A stretch of DNA of 64,000 nucleotides. It comes from RYN-230 sp963837515 (lineage in GTDB: Bacteria; Actinomycetota; Actinomycetes; Streptosporangiales; Streptosporangiaceae). This document shows positions 26,324 through 34,649 of this stretch, in pieces (position 1 is the first letter of the stretch; every line of letters starts with the position of its first letter). Under the pieces are notes generated by a model. The model ran no database searches. It was not told where the DNA came from and saw only the letters and a list, made by a program, of their open reading frames with translations. The stretch is taken from positions 62,001-126,000 of the forward strand of contig CAWINT010000012.1 of NCBI GenBank assembly GCA_963837515.1, read 5' to 3'. Made by a program: the position numbers and the translations under genes.

Positions 26324-27241
26324 TCAGCCGGCGAGGGCACGGCGCAGGGCGACGCCGAGTTCGGCGATCTGCCGCTGGGACACCTCGGCAGACAGGACCG
26401 CTTGCGACCCGTGGAACGTGCCGGGCCACTGGTGCAGTTCGACTGACACGCCAGCCTGCAGCAGGCGCTGCGCGTAGCCGATGGCTTCGTCGCGGTTCGG
26501 GTCGAACTCCGCGCTGGTGATGTAGGCGGGGGGCAGGCCGGACAGATCGTCGGCCCGCGCCGGGGCGGCGTACGGCGATGCGGGCACGGAGTCTAGGTAG
26601 TGCCGCCACGATGCGGCGACCTTGTCGCGCGTCATAAAGGGCGTATCGGTGAAGTTCCGGGCCGACCACGTCTCCTGCCGGTCATCAAGCTCGGGCTGGC
26701 TGAGCAGCTGGAAGCGGATCGGCGGCCCCTGCTCGTCACGCGCCCGCAACGCCAACGCGGCCGCGAGCCCTGCGCCGGCCGCGTGGCCGCCGACCGCGAT
26801 CCGCTCCGGGTCGATGCCGAGTTCGGCCGCGTGCTCGGCCGCCCAGGCCAGCACGGCGTAGGCGTCGTCCAGGGCGGCCGGGAACCGATGCTCGGGTGCC
26901 CGGCGGTAGCCCACCGAAACCACTACCGCGCCGGAGCCGTCCGCGACCCGGACGGCCCACGGATGCTCGGTCTCCAGGTCACCCATGACAAATCCGCCGC
27001 CGTGCAGCCAGACGATGGCGCCTTGTGCCCGGTGCGGGCGATAGGCGCGCACCGGCACGTCCGGATCGGCGGGCACCGCGCGGTCCTCGATCACCATGTC
27101 CGTGGCGTCCGGCACCGGCGCCGCGGCGGCCAGCTCGGCGAGGCTCTTGCGCGCGGTGACCGGGTCGGCCAGGTCGGCCGGGGGGAACAATGGGATGAAT
27201 GCTGCCAGTTCCGGATCTATTCGGGTCACGTTGCTGGTCAT
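26324..27241 (-). CDS. HSL-family alpha/beta hydrolase with altered nucleophile
   Basis: 305 residues from ATG 27241 with AAGGAGGGGG upstream. Oxyanion motif HGGGF at 80-84, acid EFDPNRDEA and a late His (GTFHGS) match hormone-sensitive-lipase-type esterases. The nucleophile elbow, normally G-D-S-A-G, reads G152-H-A-A-G156: the serine is replaced by Ala154 and the preceding Asp by His153. All other family features are intact and the frame is open. By family knowledge it should not be a conventional esterase. It could be a pseudo-enzyme, binding protein or recently inactivated gene. Divergent from the regulator at 27515. Confidence 0.85.
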   Translation of the reverse strand: MTSNVTRIDPELAAFIPLFPPADLADPVTARKSLAELAAAAPVPDATDMVIEDRAVPADPDVPVRAYRPHRAQGAIVWLHGGGFVMGDLETEHPWAVRVADGSGAVVVSVGYRRAPEHRFPAALDDAYAVLAWAAEHAAELGIDPERIAVGGHAAGAGLAAALALRARDEQGPPIRFQLLSQPELDDRQETWSARNFTDTPFMTRDKVAASWRHYLDSVPASPYAAPARADDLSGLPPAYITSAEFDPNRDEAIGYAQRLLQAGVSVELHQWPGTFHGSQAVLSAEVSQRQIAELGVALRRALAG

Positions 27242-27514
27242 TTTCTCCCCCTCCTTGCGGGCTTGATCGGTGTTGCCGCTGGGCGGGCTGGCGAGCCGTC
27301 CTTCGGTTCAGGTCCGTGGATCTGCACGCTACGAACGCGGGACGCGGCCGGCGTCACCCGAAGGTGGCCCATAGGGGTGGAAGCTTTCCGCGGCGGCGCG
27401 GCACGATGGTGCCGCCCGGATCAGTTCGCGGAGTTCAGCGCGGGAGGCTCACGACTAGCATGGGTTGCGACAGCGACACAAGATCGCTGGAGGCGCCAAT
27501 CGTGCAGGTTAACG

Positions 27515-30301
27515 ATGGGTGAGTCGGCCGCAACGTCGGAGCGCGATGTCCTGCTGGCCACCAAGCTGAACGTGCCTGGGTTGCGGCCAGAACTGGTGCC
27601 GCGCCCGCGACTGGCGCAGCGGCTCGACCAGGGCCGGGGACGAGGACTTGTCCTGGCCTGCGCGCCGGCCGGGTACGGCAAGACTGTCCTGCTGGCTGAG
27701 TGGGTCCGGCGTGGCCGGCATCCAGTGGCCTGGCTGTCGCTGGATGCTGGCGACAACGATCCGGCCCGGTTCTGGCGGCATACGGTGGCCGCGCTGGACC
27801 GGGTGCGGCCGGGGATCAGCGAGCGGATGGTCCCGCTGCTCGGGCCTCCCCCGCCACCGTCGTTCGAGCCGCTGGTGACGTCCCTGATCAACGAGGTAGC
27901 CGGCCAGCTAGACGCAGATGATGCGCTGCTGCTGGTCCTGGATGACTATCAAGTGATCAGCTCGCAGCTGGTGCACGAGTCGCTTGGGTTCCTGCTCGGG
28001 CACCGGCCACCGGGGCTGCACTTGGCGCTGGCCAGCCGCAGCGACCCGCCGTTGGGGCTGGCGCGGCTGCGAGCCCGCGGGCAGCTGACCGAGCTGCGCG
28101 CCGCGGATCTGCGGTTCACGCCCGGGGAGGCGGCGGCGTTGCTGCAGCGGATCGCGGCCGCGCCCGGTGGAGCGCGGCCTGGTGCGCCGCTGCCTGACGC
28201 GGTCGCCGCGGCGCTGGCCACGCGGACCGAGGGCTGGGCAGCCGGGCTGCAGCTGGCCGCCCTGTCGCTGCGCGGACAGCAGGATGCCGCCGGTTTCGTG
28301 GCGGCGTTCAGCGGCAGCCATCGCTATGTCCTGGACTACCTGACCGGAGAAGTGCTGGACCGCCAGCCCGATCAGGTACGGGAGTTCCTGCTGGAGACCT
28401 CGGTGCTGGATCGGCTGTCCGGCGATTTGTGCGACGCGGTCACCGGCGGCACTGGCAGCCAGGCGATGCTGGAGGCCGTCGAAGCGGCCGGCCTGTTCCT
28501 GACGCCGCTGGATGAGGTGCGCGGCTGGTGGCGTTACCACCACCTGTTCGCCGACCTGCTCCAGGCCCGCCTGCGGCAAGAACAACCCGGCAGACTGCCC
28601 GGGCTGCACCAGGCGGCGGCCGCGTGGTGCGACGCCCACGGGCTGGCTGACGAGACGATCCGCCACGCCCTGGCCGCTGGTGATGCCGCCCGGGCCGCCC
28701 GCCTGATCGAGCGGCATTACGACGCGATCTTCCTGCGAGGTGAAAGCGCGACGATTCAGCGGTGGATCGCCGTGCTGCCTGCCGAGCTGGCCCGGTCCCG
28801 CCCACGGCTGATGCTGGCGCAGGTCTGGATCGCGCTCGTCGGCGGCGATGTGGAAGCGGCCGGGGCGGCGCTGGATGCCGCCGAGCGCGCATTCGCCGAC
28901 GCTGCCGACGAGCCGTTCGAGCCTTCCGTCGGCCGGGCGGCGAGCCTGCTGGCGAGCGTTCCCGCGGCGATCCCGCTCGGGCGCGCCTATCTCGCCGTGC
29001 TCCACGGCGATGCCGAGGGGACGGCCGCGTTCGCGTCGCGGGCCCGGGCCGCGCTCGGCGAGGGAGAGTGGGTACTTCACTCGGTTGGCCCGTGGATTCT
29101 GGCCATAGCCGAGTGGGTGCGGGGTCGGCTCGGAGACGCCGAACACGGCTTCGCCGCCAGCGTCAGCGGATGGCGCGCGGCCGGCCAGTTTCCCTTGGCG
29201 GCATGGGCGTGCTATGACCTCGGCCGGGTGCAGCGGGCCCGGGGGCGCCTGGACGCGCCGCTCGCCACCTACCAGCAGGTGGTTGAGATCACCGCGCCGC
29301 CGGGCCGGGCGGCGATGCCCGCTGCTGGCATCGGGTATGTGGGCATGGCCGAGGTCGCCTACCAGCGGAACGAGCTCGATACCGCGCACCGGCTCGTCAT
29401 TGAGGGCATCTCACTGTGCCGGCAGCTGAACTGGAAGACCCAGCCGCTGGCGGCGGGACTGGTGACGCTCGCGTGGATCCGGCAGGCCAACGCTGATCCG
29501 GGCGGGGCTCTGGAGGCTATCGCCGAGGCCGAGCGGATCGCGCCGAGCCCATCGTTGGCCAACCTGTTCAATCCCGTCCCGGCCCAGCGGGCGCGCCTGC
29601 TACTGGCCCAGGGCGACACTGCAGCAGCAGCCCGCTGGGCACAAGAAGGCGGCCTTCGCGCCGACGACGAGCCGATGTACCAGAAGGAGCGGGAGCACCT
29701 GGTGCTGGCGCGCGTCCTGCTGGCCCAGGACCAGCCCGCCGAGGCGCTGGCGCTGCTGGACCGGCTGTACGCGGCGGCGGCCGCGCAGGACCGGGTCGGC
29801 AGCCTGATCGAGATCGGCGCGCTGCGGGCGCTGGCGCTGGCCGCCAGCGGCGAGGAGGCCGCGGCGGTCGCCGGGCTGGCCGAAGCGCTGACCCTGGCCT
29901 GCCCGCAGGGCTACGTCCGGGTCTTCGCCGAGGAGGGACCGCCGATGGCCGCGCTGCTGGCGCGGCTGATCGCGGCCCGGCGGTCCGGCGGGGGGGTTGC
30001 AGAGGTCCCGCTCGGCTGCCTGGCCCGGCTGCAGCGCGCGCTTGGCGCGCAGCAGATCGTTCCGGATGCCGGGCGGGGCGGGGTCACGGCGGTGCCGGGC
30101 CTGGTCGAACCGCTGACCAGCCGTGAGCTGGAGGTGCTGGAGATGCTGGCCGCAGGCAGGTCGAACCAGGCCATCGCGAGCCAGCTCGTGGTCACCCTCG
30201 ACACCGTGAAGAAGCACGTCAGCCATGTCCTGGGCAAGCTCGGCGCGGTCAACCGCACCGAGGCTGTCGCCCGTGCCCGCGAGCTCAGCCTGATCCCCTG
30301 A
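27515..30301 (+). CDS. LuxR-family ATP-binding regulator (LAL/MalT-like)
   Basis: 928 residues from ATG 27515. Walker A APAGYGKT (50-57), Walker B LLLVLDDYQ, the sensor-like ASRSDPPLGLARLRARG and WxYHHLFADLL arm typical of STAND regulators, then a long TPR region and a C-terminal LuxR/GerE HTH (LTSRELEVLEMLAAGRSNQAIASQLVVTLDTVKKHVSHVLGKLG). It belongs to the same family as the two copies at 34650 and 39440 but is clearly a different paralogue. No ribosome site is seen; the 273-bp gap to the divergent esterase holds only promoter sequence. Likely targets: the membrane protein and FAD oxidoreductase downstream or the esterase; not testable here. Confidence 0.92.
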   Translation: MGESAATSERDVLLATKLNVPGLRPELVPRPRLAQRLDQGRGRGLVLACAPAGYGKTVLLAEWVRRGRHPVAWLSLDAGDNDPARFWRHTVAALDRVRPGISERMVPLLGPPPPPSFEPLVTSLINEVAGQLDADDALLLVLDDYQVISSQLVHESLGFLLGHRPPGLHLALASRSDPPLGLARLRARGQLTELRAADLRFTPGEAAALLQRIAAAPGGARPGAPLPDAVAAALATRTEGWAAGLQLAALSLRGQQDAAGFVAAFSGSHRYVLDYLTGEVLDRQPDQVREFLLETSVLDRLSGDLCDAVTGGTGSQAMLEAVEAAGLFLTPLDEVRGWWRYHHLFADLLQARLRQEQPGRLPGLHQAAAAWCDAHGLADETIRHALAAGDAARAARLIERHYDAIFLRGESATIQRWIAVLPAELARSRPRLMLAQVWIALVGGDVEAAGAALDAAERAFADAADEPFEPSVGRAASLLASVPAAIPLGRAYLAVLHGDAEGTAAFASRARAALGEGEWVLHSVGPWILAIAEWVRGRLGDAEHGFAASVSGWRAAGQFPLAAWACYDLGRVQRARGRLDAPLATYQQVVEITAPPGRAAMPAAGIGYVGMAEVAYQRNELDTAHRLVIEGISLCRQLNWKTQPLAAGLVTLAWIRQANADPGGALEAIAEAERIAPSPSLANLFNPVPAQRARLLLAQGDTAAAARWAQEGGLRADDEPMYQKEREHLVLARVLLAQDQPAEALALLDRLYAAAAAQDRVGSLIEIGALRALALAASGEEAAAVAGLAEALTLACPQGYVRVFAEEGPPMAALLARLIAARRSGGGVAEVPLGCLARLQRALGAQQIVPDAGRGGVTAVPGLVEPLTSRELEVLEMLAAGRSNQAIASQLVVTLDTVKKHVSHVLGKLGAVNRTEAVARARELSLIP

Positions 30302-30529
30302 CGAGGAGCGACGCTGCCGGGCGCCACGCGAGCGTCTCGCGCACGCCGGCACCTTAGTGCCACCGCCGTCTGCGGAGATTCCACCGGGCATGTCCACTTT
30401 CGGATGACGACGGCCGCGGGTGGCCCGGTTACCGTCCGCTAGTAACTGGCCGGCCGCGTCAGAGGGCGGGACCACCTGTTTCGCCAGCCGCGCCCGGCAG
30501 TGCGCTTGACATGGAAGGAGCGCAGTCCG

Positions 30530-30970
30530 ATGACTACGGCACATCATGAGCGATCGGCCATCGGGGCGATGTACGCGGGCCTTGGGCTCACCGTCATCGC
30601 GCTGATCGCCCTGTACGTTGACCATGCCACCGCCAACGTGCTGGCCGGCCACATCCGGGCCGGCTATCCCGGCTACACCCAGGCGCGCATCGACTCGGCC
30701 GTCACCACCTACCTGGTCTACCTGTCCATCGTCGGAGCGGTCGGCATCATCTGCTGGCTCTTGGCCATATGGGCGGTCAAGGCGGGCAAGCGGTGGGCCC
30801 GCGGGGCCGCGACCGTGCTGTTCGCGCTCGGGACCGGCATCGCCCTGCTCGATCTGCTCGTCAAGGACACGTCCGGAGACACCGGCCTGCCGCCGTTGCT
30901 GGGCTGGGCCGGGATGCTTCCGTGCCTGGCCGGGCTCCTGGCGGTCACGCTGCTGTGGCAGAGATCGTGA
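30530..30970 (+). CDS. Four-helix membrane protein, unknown
   Basis: 146 residues, AAGGAG upstream of ATG 30530. Four hydrophobic helices with a short loop YPGYTQARIDSAVTTYL between helices 1 and 2 and basic KAGKRWARG between 2 and 3. It looks like a small DUF-type integral membrane protein common near FAD oxidases; no function assigned. The 228-bp gap before it contains no recognised element. The FAD oxidoreductase starts 97 bp after its stop. Confidence 0.7.
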   Translation: MTTAHHERSAIGAMYAGLGLTVIALIALYVDHATANVLAGHIRAGYPGYTQARIDSAVTTYLVYLSIVGAVGIICWLLAIWAVKAGKRWARGAATVLFALGTGIALLDLLVKDTSGDTGLPPLLGWAGMLPCLAGLLAVTLLWQRS

Positions 30971-31067
30971 CCGGTGCCGCCCCGCATGTGCGTCACCACC
31001 GGCCGCCCGGCGGCTACCCGCCCGGCCAGTTCGGATGACGAAGATTCTCCTGTGTGGAAGGAACGTC

Positions 31068-32408
31068 ATGAACTCAGCGCTTGAAACCCTTCGCTGTGAC
31101 TTCAGCGGCGACATCGTCGAACCCGGCGGAGCGGAGTACGAATCGGCTAGCCGCACGGTATTGGCTTCGGGTCGCCCGGCCCATGTTCTGCGGCCCAAGA
31201 CGGTCGGGGACGTGCAGGCGGGGGTCAGATTCGCGGCCAGTGCCGGGCTTGTGCTGTCCGTGCGCGGCGGCGGCCATAGCTTTGCTGCCTTCGGCACCAA
31301 CGACGGCGGCGTCGTGATCGACCTGAGCAACCTCGCGAACGTGGAGATCACCGACAAGGAACGTCACCTCGTGCGGATCGGCGGCGGCGCCACCTGGGGC
31401 CAGGTCGCCGCCGCCATGGCCCCGCATGGCCTGGCGATCTCCTCGGGCGACACCAAGAGCGTCGGTGTCGGTGGGCTGACCTTGAGCGGTGGCATCGGCT
31501 GGAAGGTCAGGAAGTACGGTCTGGCCCTGGACAACGTGGCCGCCGCGGAGGTGGTCACCGCCAACGGACAGGTCGTGCGGGCCAGCGCCGAGGCGAACCC
31601 GGAGCTGTTCTGGGCGATTCGCGGTGGCGGCGGCAATTTCGGGATCGTGACGGCCTTCGAGTTCGTGGCCCACCCGACGACAGACGTCTTCTTCGGCAAG
31701 ATCGCCTTCCCGGCACCGGAGGCCGCCCCCGTGCTCCAGGGCTGGGCGGGCTACCTGCGCACCGCCCCCGAAGAGCTCACATCTGTCGTGGACTTTGCCA
31801 ATCCATTCGCCGGCGGGCCCGGCGCGCCGGTTGAGATCTACGTCGCCTTTGACGGCGATGACCCGCGGCTCTCGGCCCAGGCAATCGACCCGATCCGCCG
31901 GCTCGGCACCGTGACCGGCGAGGATATCGCGCTGAAACCCTATGCGGACACGCTCGTGGATGGCGCGGCCCCGCCGCCTGGCATCCAGTTTGTGGCCCGA
32001 AGCGCATTTGTCGACCAGGAATCGGTGCCCGAGGTCCTGCGGATTCTGGCTGAGGTCAGGGCGTCGGAGCGGTCGCCGTTCATCGCCGTCCGCAGCGTCG
32101 GCGGCGCGGTATCCCGGGTCGCCGGCGATGCCACCGCCTACGCCCATCGCCAAGCGGAGTTGATGTTCGTCACTACCGCCGCGGGCCCGGAGCGGGCCGT
32201 CGAGGCCGCTCGTCCTGCCCTGGAAGCGATGTGGGGAAGACTCGCACCGCACGTCAACGGCGCCTACGCAAACTTCCTCTCTTCCGCCACCGAGAAGGAT
32301 GTCGCCGCGATCTATCCAACCCGGACCCATCAGCGCCTCGCGGCGGTCAAGCGTCACTACGACCCCGGCAATCTGTTCACCCGCAACCACAACGTCCGGC
32401 CTCAGTAG
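31068..32408 (+). CDS. FAD-binding (berberine-bridge-type) oxidoreductase
   Basis: 446 residues, GGAAGGAA before ATG 31068. PCMH-type FAD domain: VRGGGHSFAAFGTNDGGVVIDLS with His70 as candidate 8-alpha-histidyl FAD attachment, then VGVGGLTLSGGIGW, RGGGGNFGIVTAFEF, and the BBE C-terminal motif VKRHYDPGNLFTRNHN. The second covalent-link cysteine of bicovalent members is missing from the VGVGGLTLSGG segment, so a single linkage is expected. Oxidises a sugar, alcohol or secondary metabolite; no signal peptide. Confidence 0.92.
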   Translation: MNSALETLRCDFSGDIVEPGGAEYESASRTVLASGRPAHVLRPKTVGDVQAGVRFAASAGLVLSVRGGGHSFAAFGTNDGGVVIDLSNLANVEITDKERHLVRIGGGATWGQVAAAMAPHGLAISSGDTKSVGVGGLTLSGGIGWKVRKYGLALDNVAAAEVVTANGQVVRASAEANPELFWAIRGGGGNFGIVTAFEFVAHPTTDVFFGKIAFPAPEAAPVLQGWAGYLRTAPEELTSVVDFANPFAGGPGAPVEIYVAFDGDDPRLSAQAIDPIRRLGTVTGEDIALKPYADTLVDGAAPPPGIQFVARSAFVDQESVPEVLRILAEVRASERSPFIAVRSVGGAVSRVAGDATAYAHRQAELMFVTTAAGPERAVEAARPALEAMWGRLAPHVNGAYANFLSSATEKDVAAIYPTRTHQRLAAVKRHYDPGNLFTRNHNVRPQ

Positions 32409-32551
32409 GCCAGATCCAGCTGATGTGGCTTAACCGGGCTGACGGCCTGTCCGCTACTGAGCGGGGCGGTCACTCCGGGCAGGCAGGTGCGGCGGAAGTC
32501 TCGGGCCAGGGGCTATTCCGTTTCGGCTAGAGTCGCGCCAAAGTGTTCCTC

Positions 32552-32984
32552 ATGGCCACTACGCAGCCGCGGACCGGCGGGATCGAGGTCCGTTCGATCG
32601 ACTATGTGCCGCTGAGCGAACGGCACGGCAAGGTGTGGCACTTGGGCCCGCTGTGGTTCATGTCGAACGCGCAGATTGCCACGCTGGCGGTCGGGCTCAT
32701 CAGCATCAGCCAGGGCGCCTCCCTCTTGGGGCTGGCGGGGGATCCTTTCTTATCTCGTCGGCTTCGCCGCCATGATCCCTTTCTTCAACGTCGGCACACT
32801 GTATGAGGGCCCAGCGGCAAAAGCGCTCGGCGACGCAGATATCTCCTTCTTCATTGGACTGCCGGTAGCGGCAGGCCTTTACTACCTACTCACCCGATCC
32901 ATCGATGTGGCGGCCGAGACGCGGGTGGCCCAGGCCGAAGCCGCCGAACTGGAACGAGCCGCCGCGCAGCACAAGGCCCGCTGA
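32552..32984 (+). pseudogene. NCS1 (cytosine/purine/hydantoin) permease with internal deletion
   Basis: The N-terminal part (IDYVPLSERHGKVWHLGPLWFMSNAQIATLAVGLISISQGASLLG) is that of an NCS1 family transporter. After about 67 residues the frame shifts and continues with the C-terminal end (LSYLVGFAAMIPFFNVGTLYEGPAAKALGDADISFFIGLPVAAGLYYLLTR). Family members have about 480 residues and 12 helices; here the middle roughly 300 residues are missing and the two ends lie in different frames. A deletion derivative, not functional. A strong hairpin follows the stop. Confidence 0.8.
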
Positions 32985-32989
32985 ACGGT

Positions 32990-33015
32990 CCCGGGCAGTG
33001 CGTCATCTGCCCGGG
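32990..33015 (+). terminator. Hairpin with 9-bp perfect stem
   Basis: CCCGGGCAG, 8-nt loop, CTGCCCGGG, five bases after the permease-remnant stop. Classic position for an intrinsic-type terminator, without a T-run. Confidence 0.6.
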
Positions 33016-33270
33016 CACATCCGCCGATGCTCGAGGCGGTCATACGGCGGTGCGGACCGGTTGCCCAGATTCCGGCCGCCGCCGCGCTCGCAGTGCTGGT
33101 GTACGTTTGGCCGGTGGCCGCCGATGGCAGGTGCGAGCAGTGCCAGGACAGCGAGCCAGCCTGGTGGGCGAGCTGCATCAAAACGCTACGGGCTCATCCG
33201 CACCGAGCCGCCCCGCGACGCCGCTGCGTCCCCGCCCATCAGCTAGCTCAACCAGGCGCTGCCGGAACCC

Positions 33271-33332
33271 GTTCACCTAGGTGAACTTGCGCCATAGGTG
33301 ATGCCGCCCTGGCCATGAACAGCTGACACTCA
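33271..33332 (+). promoter_or_regulatory. Bipartite CCTAGG/GGGATG module, copy D
   Basis: GTTCACCTAGGTGAAC (33271-33286) is a perfect 16-bp palindrome; GTGATG begins at 33298, 22 bp after the start of CCTAGG, and GACACTC follows at 33325. Points rightward to the two small genes at 33374 and 33465. The leftward side, facing the end of the permease remnant, lacks the second box. The rest of 33016-33373 shows no gene. Confidence 0.7.
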
Positions 33333-33373
33333 GCTCCAGAGGCCCAGGTCGGGCGGGTGAGGAGGATCCACCG

Positions 33374-33463
33374 GTGATCATCATTCTGGCCGGCAGGCTG
33401 TCCAAGAAGAGCAGCCCGTGGCTCGCGGCCGGCGTGGTCTTGATCGGATTGGGAGTGAGATGA
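33374..33463 (+). CDS. 29-residue hydrophobic micropeptide
   Basis: GTG 33374 with GAGGAGGA about 8 nt upstream. Reads VIIILAGRL, a KKSS hinge, then WLAAGVVLIGLGV and stop. One or two short membrane segments separated by two lysines. The stop TGA is followed by one base and then the ATG of the next gene, the tight spacing expected of a real operon. Driven by module D. No family known to me. The evidence is the strong ribosome site, spacing and composition. Confidence 0.5.
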   Translation: MIIILAGRLSKKSSPWLAAGVVLIGLGVR

Positions 33464-33464
33464 C

Positions 33465-33743
33465 ATGACGGCCAACAGTGGCTCGGCGGGGCTGGCCCAC
33501 GTCGCGGTGATCGGCCGGCCAGCAGCCCGTCAGGCGTCGGGGGTGCGACGCCGAGAGCACGTGATCAGGTTCGTCGCACTGGCTGCGGTGGCCCGTCGGA
33601 TATGGGATAAGCGCACTTTGCAGGCCACCATCGTGCTCGCCATTGGGCTGATCGCGGTAGGACGCCTGGGGAAGGAGCACGGCACTCCCGCCCTGGACTG
33701 GTACCGGGCCCGGGGACGGGACGAAAACCGCAGACCGGCATAG
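33465..33743 (+). CDS. 92-residue protein with one membrane segment
   Basis: ATG 33465 with GGGAG upstream, starting one base after the micropeptide stop. A basic N-terminal half (RPAARQASGVRRREHVIRFVALAAVARRIWDKR) leads into one hydrophobic helix TIVLAIGLIAVGRLG and a charged C-terminus (RARGRDENRRP). Unknown function; second gene of the module-D unit. Confidence 0.55.
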   Translation: MTANSGSAGLAHVAVIGRPAARQASGVRRREHVIRFVALAAVARRIWDKRTLQATIVLAIGLIAVGRLGKEHGTPALDWYRARGRDENRRPA

Positions 33744-33894
33744 TAGCGGCCCACCAGCACCGTGATGTGCCCCGGTGGCTGCGGGGCTGCTCCTCGCGGG
33801 TGGACCGCGGTGGCGGGAACTTGATCTCTTTCGGGATCTGCTGCCCGCTGGCCTCCATCTTCGCGATCATTTGGGCGATCAGCGGAGACCCCGG

Positions 33895-34359
33895 TCAGCT
33901 GACGGCTGCGGTAGCTTCGCCGAGCGCCTCGTCGGAGACGGGATGGGCCTCGGCGGTCCCGCCCAGTTCGGTGAGCTTGCCGGCGACGAAGCTGACTTCG
34001 GCCACCGGGGACAGCACGCCGACTGCTGCCTTCCCCCCGGCCAGCTCCCGGCCGATCCGGTCGCGGTCGGCGTCGTCGAGTCCCAGGTTCTTGTGGTGCA
34101 GCGCGCCCAGCAGCCCACCGCCGATCAGGCCTGCGCCGAGCCCGACCGGGGTGCACAGCGCCACCACGGCGCCGATGCCCGCGCCCTTGCCCCAGCTCCG
34201 CTTGCCGACCTTGTCCGCTTTGAGCTCACCCTTCTCGTTCAGGACCAGGACGCCCATGGCATCCCCTTTGGCCACTCCGGAGTCCTTCAGAGCGGCGGCG
34301 GCCGCATCGGCAGATCCCTCGTCTTTGAAGATCGCCAAGACTACGGTCTTGTTCGACAT
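33895..34359 (-). CDS. DUF1269-type membrane/stress protein
   Basis: 154 residues from ATG 34359 with GGAGGG upstream. Begins MSNKTVVLAIFKDEGSADAAAAALKDSG, a ferredoxin-like strand-helix, then a Gly-rich hydrophobic hairpin (GIGAVVALCTPVGLGAGLIGGGLLGAL) and an alpha/beta C-terminus (AVGVLSPVAEVSFVAGKLTELGG). This is the DUF1269 arrangement, often found with general-stress genes. Controlled by module E, 131 bp upstream. Confidence 0.8.
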   Translation of the reverse strand: MSNKTVVLAIFKDEGSADAAAAALKDSGVAKGDAMGVLVLNEKGELKADKVGKRSWGKGAGIGAVVALCTPVGLGAGLIGGGLLGALHHKNLGLDDADRDRIGRELAGGKAAVGVLSPVAEVSFVAGKLTELGGTAEAHPVSDEALGEATAAVS

Positions 34360-34459
34360 CAGCCTTTCCCTCCTGCGTAGGCCCGGCGCTAGCCAAACCG
34401 GGCATGAGTCATGGCCGAACGCGCTCCAACTCCGCGCAATTCGGGCTATCTCGTACGCC

Positions 34460-34522
34460 AGGAAGTCTGCCGGGACCAGGTCCGGTGGGCATCCCCTCAC
34501 CGCGGCGCTCACCTAGGTGAAT
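34460..34522 (-). promoter_or_regulatory. Bipartite CCTAGG/GGGATG module, copy E
   Basis: On the minus strand: TTCACCTAGGTGA (CCTAGG 34517-34512), GGGATG starting exactly 22 bp on (34495-34490) and GCAGACTT at 34470-34463. Directed at the DUF1269 gene. The opposite side, facing the end of the LAL regulator, lacks the second box. Confidence 0.7.
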
Positions 34523-34649
34523 CTGGTCGGCCTGCTCCGGCGGCCCGCTCCAGTGCGGGGCCGCCGGTGTCCGGGTGGCCGCGGAAGGAGGCCAGCCGCC
34601 AGAGGCTGGGCCAGTCAAGGGCCGGCTGGGGAGCCGGCCGTGCCGAAGG

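Noticed and set aside
26600..27514. Upstream extension of the LAL frame to 26600
   Set aside because: It would run through the opposite-strand esterase gene and its promoter; family homology starts at ATG 27515.
27908..29389. Long open frame antisense to the LAL regulator (similarly 29600-31357, 37129-39399 and 31074-32390 on the minus strand)
   Set aside because: High GC at third positions keeps antisense frames open; these lack start signals, family motifs and coding composition, while the opposite strand carries clear genes.
33016..33270. Plus-strand frames around 33027-33284
   Set aside because: Overlapping frames in all phases, no start signal, and the module D promoter lies inside them.
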